A stretch of 64,000 nt of DNA, taken from Blastopirellula marina (GTDB taxonomy: Bacteria; Planctomycetota; Planctomycetia; Pirellulales; Pirellulaceae). The translations under genes were made by a program, and so were the position numbers. The stretch spans positions 1,178,001-1,242,000 of the forward strand of contig NZ_PUHY01000012.1 in NCBI RefSeq assembly GCF_002967765.1, written 5' to 3'. The notes beneath the pieces are model-generated. The model searched no databases. It was not told the DNA's origin and saw only the letters and a list, made by a program, of their open reading frames with translations. Shown one piece after another: positions 8,490 through 15,476 of this stretch. Within the stretch, counting starts at the first letter, position 1; each line of letters starts with the position of its first letter.

Positions 8490-9035
8490 TCAGGGAGTCG
8501 TTCCCTGGGGTATCTGGGCAAGCAGTTGGTCTGCCACAGATACCAAGTCATCTTCGCTACGTCGCTCGGCCTTCCGCCGCGCATAGTCAAGCAAGCGACG
8601 TATCTCGGTGGGGTGTTGGTTGATGTTGGCAAAGGAAAGCATGCGTAAAGCGCGCCGGCGCTGATCGTAGTCGCCAATTACCAGCGTACGACAACATCTT
8701 TCGAATGTGTGTTCGCTGTTGGTTGCAAATAATTGGGCAGCGAGTCGACCTTTGGGATCAAATTTTTGGTTCTGGAGGTAAAAGTCATACAGTGCATCAA
8801 CTTCGTTAGCGGAAATCGGCTGTGCCGTTACCGGAGGTGGAAACTGAAGAAGGTGTTCTGCCCGCTCCGAGATGTTTGTCGTAATAGGAGGAAAGGTTTC
8901 ATGGACATACTTTTCGAAGAAGACCTCTCGGACCATGATCGCGACGATTGCCAAGACTGCGGCTCCAACGATCGCCCCAGCCATCAAAGAGACCTGAAAT
9001 TTCGCCGAGCGGATTGCTGGTTTATTTATCTTCAT
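8490..9035 (-). CDS. Membrane-anchored protein of unknown function (ABC operon)
   Basis: 181 aa: a basic N-terminus, one transmembrane helix (about residues 14-35, QVSLMAGAIVGAAVLAIVAIM) and a hydrophilic, helix-rich extracytoplasmic domain. No motif recognised. Its ATG overlaps the stop of the permease gene by 4 nt (ATGA), so it is translationally coupled to it and probably a partner of the transporter. It contains a pair of cysteines (CC, in FERCCRTL) of unknown significance. Confidence 0.7.
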   Translation of the reverse strand: MKINKPAIRSAKFQVSLMAGAIVGAAVLAIVAIMVREVFFEKYVHETFPPITTNISERAEHLLQFPPPVTAQPISANEVDALYDFYLQNQKFDPKGRLAAQLFATNSEHTFERCCRTLVIGDYDQRRRALRMLSFANINQHPTEIRRLLDYARRKAERRSEDDLVSVADQLLAQIPQGTTP

Positions 9036-10681
9036 AGGGTTCCTCCGACCAAACGCTGGAAACGATTCCTAGCTTTCTGCCGAAGAGGAATGGTTGCCGC
9101 GATCATCACGGCGAAGGCGACCACCCAAAACCAGATTTCGGAGGCAAACAAGTAATGCAACGCCCCAAAACTCATTGCCACACAAGAAAGGGCCACGGTC
9201 ACCATCACGGGGCCGCTCGAACCACCTCGGTCTGGCGGACAAGAGAACGGCAGATCGGGGACGGCCAGCCACAGCGCTGCCAAGGCCATTCCCCAGGCAA
9301 AAGTCCAAGCCAACACTGCATGCAGCAACGCCGCCCAGGGATCTTGCCACACCCAAGCCGCCACGCCAGCCAGGCAAATACAAGTCGGCGTGATTACCCA
9401 AAGCATGACCGCCTTGCAAACGCCTAAGCCTAAGCCAACCGGACGCATCATCGGAGCGCACCGCAACAGCCAAGCGGCGTGATGATCTTCGTTGAACGTC
9501 AGGTTATAGATCATGTGTGGGACGCCGAGGCCGATCAGGTAAACAGCAAGAATTGGCAGCGTGACTAATGCAGGGTCATGTTCCCGCATCGGGTTAGCAA
9601 ACTGGTGCGTGAATATCCCTAGCACGGTCACTGCTAGTGGCATGCTGAACGGGAGTAGGCTTCTCATGCGAAGATTCCCGTCTCTCCATAACAAACGCCC
9701 ACATAGCCAAAATCCGGCTCGCTCTTCCGGGCCTTTGCTTAGGCGATGACCTAAGCCAAAAGCCAAGCCTCCGATATGGGCTTCTCCCATTGGTCGATTC
9801 CGTATCGTTACGGTCAGCGGCTGCATCGTCTTGTAAAGCCGTCCTACTACCGCAACCGTCGCACAGAGGCAGATTGCTGAAAACAAGAGCAAAAGGCCAC
9901 CGATAAGAAAGGTCGCTTGCGTTGGCGCTACAGACGCTTGCTCAACGAAGCGAGCTAGCCAGGTAGAAGGAAGGTAGACGATCCAATCAGGTGGAAAGGC
10001 CCCCCATAACTCAAAACGGGATAACTTGTCGCGGAACATCATCTGCGCGCCGTATCCAGCCACAAGGATCAACACAATTTGCGTCCACGCGAAGATGGTC
10101 TTCCATCCTTCAAGTGTCTCGGAATTGCCAATCGCTGCTAGCGAGAGGATCACGAGGCAAACTGTTGCTGAGCTGCCGGTGAAGGCCGCGACTAAATAGG
10201 CTGGGCCATACCCAAGACCCGTATCGCGAAGTCCCATTCCCACAATCGCCGGTTGAATGGTTAACGCCAAAAACATAAGCACGACATAGAACAACATGTT
10301 CGTAAATCGAGCTGCGGCATAGGTGCGAGGCGCGATAGGGCGTGGTCCGAGGATTTCTAAGTCTCTGGGGTTGAGAACGACTTCCTGAAATTCAACCAGC
10401 ACGGTCGTGGCGATGACAATCATGCCGAGCGAGAGATTCACAAACGAGAAGAAAAAGACTTCGACTCGCATGAAGAGCACCAAGCTGGCGATCGCTGACA
10501 GCGTTAAGCACTGCCCGACGACGAAGAACAAGGGACTAATTACGTGCTTTGCTTGAGTCCCAGTGGCCTTCGTATAATGCAGTCCGCGCATGTCCGACGT
10601 AAGAAACGCTTTGACAAGTGCGATGTACTGCCGTGGGTCGATCCCTTGGGCCTCCAGGAATTGATTCATCGTCTCCTTCAT
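9032..10681 (-). CDS. Large ABC-transporter permease-like membrane protein
   Basis: 549 aa with about 12 hydrophobic segments. Translation is taken from the ATG at 10681 (MKETMNQFLEAQG), which overlaps the ATPase stop by 4 nt (ATGA); an extension to 10759 would run inside the ATPase gene and is unlikely. The gene directly follows its ATPase, so it is most probably the membrane component of an ABC-2-like exporter, though no standard permease signature is visible. The substrate is unknown. There is no second permease; the other membrane proteins of the operon may complete the complex. Confidence 0.75.
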   Translation of the reverse strand: MKETMNQFLEAQGIDPRQYIALVKAFLTSDMRGLHYTKATGTQAKHVISPLFFVVGQCLTLSAIASLVLFMRVEVFFFSFVNLSLGMIVIATTVLVEFQEVVLNPRDLEILGPRPIAPRTYAAARFTNMLFYVVLMFLALTIQPAIVGMGLRDTGLGYGPAYLVAAFTGSSATVCLVILSLAAIGNSETLEGWKTIFAWTQIVLILVAGYGAQMMFRDKLSRFELWGAFPPDWIVYLPSTWLARFVEQASVAPTQATFLIGGLLLLFSAICLCATVAVVGRLYKTMQPLTVTIRNRPMGEAHIGGLAFGLGHRLSKGPEERAGFWLCGRLLWRDGNLRMRSLLPFSMPLAVTVLGIFTHQFANPMREHDPALVTLPILAVYLIGLGVPHMIYNLTFNEDHHAAWLLRCAPMMRPVGLGLGVCKAVMLWVITPTCICLAGVAAWVWQDPWAALLHAVLAWTFAWGMALAALWLAVPDLPFSCPPDRGGSSGPVMVTVALSCVAMSFGALHYLFASEIWFWVVAFAVMIAATIPLRQKARNRFQRLVGGTL

Positions 10682-11487
10682 CCGATTCGAGTTCCCGACG
10701 AAGAGTCGTCTCGTTTCGGCATCTCTGGGGCTCGCCCTTCTGCCAAGGCGGCTCCCCATTCGATCTCGGGGCCGATGCGTGTTAATTCCTGGAATACCGA
10801 TTCAAGTGAGCCTTTCGGAGTGGAAGCGAGGAGATTGGCCGTTTCGTCGTCCGCTACCACTTCTCCCGAATTTAGGACAATCACCCTTTTGCAAAGACGT
10901 TCGACGACATCCAAGATGTGCGAACAATAAAAGACGGTCTTACCCTGGCTGACTAAATCTTCAACAATCCGCCGAAAAGTGAGAGCGGCATTCACATCAA
11001 GTCCATTCAATGGCTCGTCGAAAATCAGAACCTCTGGATCGTGTAGTAGCGCGCTGCTGATCAAGACCTTTTGCCGCATGCCCTTCGAAAGTGAGTCGAT
11101 CTGACGATCCGCTACGTCGGTCAAATGGAAGGCTCTCAGCAGCTTGCCGATCTGCTCGGCAGCAAAGTCACGATCCAAATGATAGAGTTCGGCGACCAAC
11201 GAAAGATATTCGTTGGCCGTCAGACCGGTATACATTGCCGCTGTTTCAGGAACATAGCCAATCCGCTTCTTCGCTTCGAGTGGTTCCGAGGCAAGCGAGT
11301 AACCACAGATCCGAACCTCGCCCGAAGTTGGTCGTTGCAGGCCCGCCAATGTTTTCATGATGGTCGATTTCCCCGCGCCGTTCGGACCGAGGCATCCAGT
11401 AGCCTCGCCTGATCGTACGGTGAAGCTGACTCCCTTCAGCGCGGCGTTATCACCAAAGTTTTTGACGAGGTTAATAACTTCAATCAC
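10678..11487 (-). CDS. ABC transporter ATP-binding protein
   Basis: Cytoplasmic ATPase of 269 aa. Walker A is GPNGAGKST, the ABC signature is LSKGMRQKV, Walker B is VLIFDEP followed by LNGLD, and the switch histidine is in YCSHILD. The start is taken as GTG at 11487 (first residues IEVINLVKNFG after Met), since the open frame upstream to 11664 has no family resemblance and would overlap the divergent promoter region. Strongest resemblance is to ABC-2 type exporters (CcmA/YhaQ/NatA-like). It heads the minus-strand operon running to 7221. Confidence 0.9.
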   Translation of the reverse strand: MIEVINLVKNFGDNAALKGVSFTVRSGEATGCLGPNGAGKSTIMKTLAGLQRPTSGEVRICGYSLASEPLEAKKRIGYVPETAAMYTGLTANEYLSLVAELYHLDRDFAAEQIGKLLRAFHLTDVADRQIDSLSKGMRQKVLISSALLHDPEVLIFDEPLNGLDVNAALTFRRIVEDLVSQGKTVFYCSHILDVVERLCKRVIVLNSGEVVADDETANLLASTPKGSLESVFQELTRIGPEIEWGAALAEGRAPEMPKRDDSSSGTRIG

Positions 11488-11874
11488 GAAGAGTTCCCAG
11501 ACCCAGGCAACGAACAACGAGTAATGCCCAGGTTGAATCGCGAATCTCGCGCGAGCAAATCGAAAAGGGCGATAACAAATACGCGAGGACATCCCCCCCG
11601 AGCGGACCGCTATGATAAACCGATGTGATGGTGTGTTCAAATCTGCAAGGCAGAATTTCTGCAAAATAGATCTTTGGGCTTCACTTTAGTTTCGTGCACA
11701 CATTTCTTCCGTTAATCCGAAGCCTACGGTGACTCGTGCTAAGAACGGTTTGTTTTTGTGTTATTTCGTCATTATCTGTATCGATTCGATCGTTGAGACG
11801 GTGATTAGGACTCATGAGAATAGGAAGCTCGTGTTTTTGCGAATTGTGAACGAGCTTTGAGTTGAGGAATCGAG
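11488..11874. promoter_or_regulatory. Divergent intergenic region, ABC operon / sulfatases
   Basis: 387 nt between the ATPase start (minus) and the first sulfatase (plus). It must hold both promoters, but I cannot point to convincing -35/-10 boxes. The part nearest the sulfatase is T-rich (11750-11775). The only clear structure is the hairpin at 11825-11857. Confidence 0.4.
11825..11857 (+). other. Leader hairpin upstream of first sulfatase
   Basis: AAGCTCGT pairs perfectly with ACGAGCTT (8 bp) around a 17-nt T-rich loop, ending 17 nt before the sulfatase ATG. The Shine-Dalgarno GAGGA (about 11864) lies outside the stem. Possible mRNA-stability or regulatory element. Confidence 0.35.
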
Positions 11875-13653
11875 ATGAGTACGCAAGTCACCACTGAGGG
11901 AATTGGGAAGACGCCGAATCGGCGTCTTTCTTTTTGGGTGAGTGTCCTGAGTGCGATGTTTTCGATGATTGGCCTCCAATCGGTCGATGCGCAGGATCAA
12001 TCGTCGCTGCGCCCAAACGTGTTGTTCATCGCAATGGACGATCTAAACGACTGGATCGGTTGCATGGGGGGTCATCCGCAGGCGAAAACTCCGAATCTCG
12101 ATCGGCTGGCCAAGTCAGGCATTCTTTTCACGAACGCTCACTGCGCAGCCCCGGCCTGTAATCCTTCGCGAACCGCAATCTTCACCGGCATGGCCCCCAA
12201 CGTCTCTGGGGTCTATACCAATTCACAGCAATTGCGTGAGGTCTTGCCAGATGCGGAACTGCTTCCCAAGACCTTCTCACGGCATGGTTATCATTCGTCT
12301 GGCTCCGGCAAGATGCTGCATTACATCATCGATGCCCGCTCGTGGGATGATTACTTTCCCGCACCCTCGACGGAGATGCCTATTCCAGAAACGTTATATC
12401 CCGAGCAGCGACCCGTGAGTTTGCCGCGGGGTGGCCCATGGCAATACATCGAAACCGATTGGGGTGGACTTGACGCGACCGATGAAGAGTTTGGTGGTGA
12501 TTATGCGGTCAGTGAGTGGGTTTCCGGTGAGTTAGCCAAAAAGCATGACAAGCCATTCTTTCTGGCGTGTGGCATCTATCGACCGCACGAACCGTGGTTT
12601 GTTCCCGAAAAGTATTTCAAACCGTTCCCTCTCGATTCGATCGAACTTCCACCAGGTTACAAAGAAGATGATCTGGACGATCTACCACCGGAAGGCAAGC
12701 GGCAAGGGCCCAATCGCTACTTCGCTCACATCCAGAAACATGGTGAGTGGAAGCACGCGATTCAGTCGTATCTCGCCTCAATCTACTTTGCCGATGCGAT
12801 GTTGGGACGCGTGCTCGACGCGCTCGATCAAAGTGAATACGCCGACAATACCATCGTCGTGTTATGGTCGGATCATGGCTGGCATCTGGGAGAAAAACAA
12901 CATTGGCAGAAGTATACGGCCTGGCGACGATGCACCCGTGTGCCGTTAATTATTCGAGTACCCGAAGCTGCTCCTGGTTTGCCTCAGGGGACCAAGCCGG
13001 GAGTGTGCGATCAGCCAGTAAATTTGGTCAGCTTGTTTCCAACATTGCTCGATCTATGTGGGCTGCCGGCCACCCAAGTTCATGATGGACCAAGCCTTTC
13101 TCCGCTGCTAGATAATCCGCAAGCGGAGTGGCCACACGTTTCGATCAGTTGTCTCCACCACGCCGGTGACTACGGACTAAGCGCGAAGTCATGGCGTTAT
13201 ATTCATTACGCTAACGGAGACGAAGAGCTTTACGACATCGAGAGCGATCCGTTCGAGTGGAACAATTTAGCAGCCGATCCTAAGTATGCCAAGAAGCTGG
13301 CTGAGTTGAAGGGAAAGGGGCCGAGCGAGTTCGCACCACTACGTCCACCGAGCATTGCATCGCTCAATTCGTTGAAATGGACTAAGATCAAAGAAGCTGG
13401 GCCGCCACCTTCAAAACCAGATGGTTCGCCGTTCCCCGTTTTCTTCATTAATCGGACGGAAAACATGGTGAAACTTTATTGGATCGACCGCGAAGGCCAA
13501 TCCAAGTTTTATCGCGACATGGCTCCTGGCGAAACGGCTCGACAGCAAACTCGCCCCGGTGCGGTGTGGCAGATTTCGTCGACAACGGAAAAGCCGCTTG
13601 GATACTTTCGGGTTGATGATCGCTCGGCGAAAGCGATCGTTCCCGCTGAGTAG
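11875..13653 (+). CDS. Secreted formylglycine sulfatase with C-terminal VHL-beta-like domain
   Basis: 592 aa. Hydrolyses sulfate esters, most likely on a sulfated polysaccharide. The N-terminal signal (hydrophobic SFWVSVLSAMFSMIGLQSVDA, about residues 19-39) directs export. Catalytic elements: metal-binding FIAMDDLND (Asp55, Asp56), the formylglycine site CNPSR with Cys95, GSGKMLH, and LWSDHGWHLGEKQHW. Overall it resembles iduronate-2-sulfatase-like members of family S1. After the catalytic domain, roughly the last 70 residues (from FPVFFINR) match the von Hippel-Lindau beta domain pattern: F-x-N-R ... V-x-L-Y-W-I-D-x-x-G ... Y ... P-G-E ... G-x-x-W. A GAGGA ribosome-binding site precedes ATG. 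A second sulfatase follows 59 nt later. No maturase gene is in the window. Confidence 0.93.
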   Translation: MSTQVTTEGIGKTPNRRLSFWVSVLSAMFSMIGLQSVDAQDQSSLRPNVLFIAMDDLNDWIGCMGGHPQAKTPNLDRLAKSGILFTNAHCAAPACNPSRTAIFTGMAPNVSGVYTNSQQLREVLPDAELLPKTFSRHGYHSSGSGKMLHYIIDARSWDDYFPAPSTEMPIPETLYPEQRPVSLPRGGPWQYIETDWGGLDATDEEFGGDYAVSEWVSGELAKKHDKPFFLACGIYRPHEPWFVPEKYFKPFPLDSIELPPGYKEDDLDDLPPEGKRQGPNRYFAHIQKHGEWKHAIQSYLASIYFADAMLGRVLDALDQSEYADNTIVVLWSDHGWHLGEKQHWQKYTAWRRCTRVPLIIRVPEAAPGLPQGTKPGVCDQPVNLVSLFPTLLDLCGLPATQVHDGPSLSPLLDNPQAEWPHVSISCLHHAGDYGLSAKSWRYIHYANGDEELYDIESDPFEWNNLAADPKYAKKLAELKGKGPSEFAPLRPPSIASLNSLKWTKIKEAGPPPSKPDGSPFPVFFINRTENMVKLYWIDREGQSKFYRDMAPGETARQQTRPGAVWQISSTTEKPLGYFRVDDRSAKAIVPAE

Positions 13654-13712
13654 ATCCACCGGCATCGACGGGAAGGGCATCGATCCGAATTGAACAAGGT
13701 TAATGTTTCGCA

Positions 13713-15458
13713 GTGGACATTCTAAAACTTAACGCGATATGCCTCTTAGTAATTGCCTCGGTGGCCAGCGTCCCTGTTATTGCTCTCGGTGACGCACCTG
13801 AGGATCGCTTGAACGTTCTGTTGATTTGTGTCGACGACCTTCGGCCTGAGCTGGGGTGTTATGGGATGCCGTATGTGCATAGCCCGAACATCGATCGTCT
13901 GGCTGCAAGTGGCGTCGCGTTTGATCGATGTCACGTACAAGTGGCTGTCTGTAATCCTTCGCGGGCGAGTACCTGGACAGGGATTCGGCCTGATCGACTC
14001 GGGACGTGGACCTTGACTATACACTTTCGTGAGTCGATGCCTGACGCAGTCACACTGCCTCAGTATCTCCGCCGGTTTGGTTATACATGCGAAGGGTACG
14101 GCAAGATCTTTCACAATCCGTGGCAAGATCCTCGTTCGTGGGATAAGCCACATCAGTGGGGTAACGCTGGTTTCGGAAATTACACGCCAGAGCAGAGGGC
14201 CTTCACCAAACAGGTAATGGAGACGCTGCCGGAATCAGATTGGCGATACAACAATCTTCGAGGTCCGATCACTAATGCACCAGATATCGCCGACGATCAG
14301 CATGCGGATGGTGCGATGACTCTGCTGGCGATTGACCGATTGAAAGATCTCGCCCAGAAAGATCAGCCATTCTTCTTGGCGGTCGGATACGTTCTTCCTC
14401 ACTTACCTTGGACGCCTCCGAAGAAATACTGGGATAAGTACGACCGCAACACGCTGCCACTTGCCGAGAATCCAAATCCGCCAGAAGGTGCGCCGGAGTA
14501 CTCCATCGGCAATAACGGCGAGCTGTCTCATTACGCTGATATGATTGATATGCCGACACCCTATTCTGGTAGCTTGCCGGAATCCGAATCGCGGCGCCTG
14601 CGACATGCTTATTTCGCTGCCATCTCCTATGTTGACGCCCAGATTGGCAGACTCCTTGATTCAATCGAGCAAAATGAGCTCGCTGGAAATACCGCGATCG
14701 TCCTATGGAGTGACCATGGCTACAAACTTGGCGAACACAATGGCTGGGGGAAGATGACAAACTTCACCATCGATACGCACATCCCCATGATCATTCGTAG
14801 TCCTCGAGCGAAGGCAAACGGCCAACGCTGTGATCAGCTAATTGAATCCCTCGATTTGTATCCGACGATCTGCGATGTCGCGGGTGTTCCTGTTCCCGAC
14901 TTCATCGATGGCAAGAATGCGGCCCATTTGCTGGATGACCCTTCCGCGGTACACAAAGACGCTGTGTTTAGCCAATACATTCGAGGTCAATTGATGGGTA
15001 ATTCCATCCTTACCGACAAGTGGCGTTACGTTGAGTGGAGATCGATGGCCGATGGCTCGATCGAAGCCCAAGAGCTTTACGATCAATATGCAGATGCCGC
15101 AGAGAACAAAAACGTTGTTGACCAATATCCGAATGTGATCACTCGTTTACAGGAACGGCTAAAGAGCGTACTCGCCCCTCATCCGATCAAGCTGGTTCCT
15201 CAGGTTCATTCACGCCGCGGGGGAGCGCCTATCAATATTACCTGGGTGAATGAACATCCAGGCGTCGTGCGAGTGACGTGGATCCGTCCTAATGGGCGAC
15301 GTCATGTGACGTTTGACGTGCCACCAGGTAGCAAGCGTGCTAACTCGACTTTCATCGGGCACGTATTTTCCGTCGAGAGTCTCGACGGAAAATACGATGA
15401 GATTGTCACGATTAATAAAGGTGACAACCAACTGCATATCGGGCTGGCCGAGCAGTAA
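13713..15458 (+). CDS. Secreted formylglycine sulfatase with C-terminal VHL-beta-like domain (second of tandem pair)
   Basis: 581 aa starting at GTG (13713; no better in-frame start upstream). Signal peptide within the first 26 residues. Metal-binding LLICVDDLRPELGCYG (Asp41, Asp42), formylglycine motif CNPSR with Cys80, GYGKIFHNP, LPHLPWTPP and LWSDHGYKLGEHNGWGK are all present, so it should be active after Cys-to-formylglycine conversion. The last 75 or so residues (INITWVNEHPG...VRVTWI...PPGSK...FSVESLDG) also look like a VHL beta domain, as in the upstream sulfatase. The two enzymes differ enough to be old duplicates with different substrates. The coding sequence contains a perfect 35-nt palindrome at 15362-15396. 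Confidence 0.93.
   Translation: MDILKLNAICLLVIASVASVPVIALGDAPEDRLNVLLICVDDLRPELGCYGMPYVHSPNIDRLAASGVAFDRCHVQVAVCNPSRASTWTGIRPDRLGTWTLTIHFRESMPDAVTLPQYLRRFGYTCEGYGKIFHNPWQDPRSWDKPHQWGNAGFGNYTPEQRAFTKQVMETLPESDWRYNNLRGPITNAPDIADDQHADGAMTLLAIDRLKDLAQKDQPFFLAVGYVLPHLPWTPPKKYWDKYDRNTLPLAENPNPPEGAPEYSIGNNGELSHYADMIDMPTPYSGSLPESESRRLRHAYFAAISYVDAQIGRLLDSIEQNELAGNTAIVLWSDHGYKLGEHNGWGKMTNFTIDTHIPMIIRSPRAKANGQRCDQLIESLDLYPTICDVAGVPVPDFIDGKNAAHLLDDPSAVHKDAVFSQYIRGQLMGNSILTDKWRYVEWRSMADGSIEAQELYDQYADAAENKNVVDQYPNVITRLQERLKSVLAPHPIKLVPQVHSRRGGAPINITWVNEHPGVVRVTWIRPNGRRHVTFDVPPGSKRANSTFIGHVFSVESLDGKYDEIVTINKGDNQLHIGLAEQ
15362..15396. repeat. Perfect 35-nt palindrome inside the second sulfatase gene
   Basis: Arms CGTATTTTCCGTCGAGA and TCTCGACGGAAAATACG are exact reverse complements of 17 nt around a single central G. 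It lies about 60 nt before the stop codon and encodes part of the VHL-like domain; because of the symmetry both strands read nearly the same peptide (FSVESLDGKY on plus, FSVETLDGKY on minus). Confidence 0.9.
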
Positions 15459-15476
15459 TCAGGCTGTGCTCGCGGA

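Noticed and set aside
10682-10759. Longer N-terminus for the ABC permease
   Set aside because: It lies inside the ATPase gene; the ATGA overlap at 10678-10681 gives a better start.
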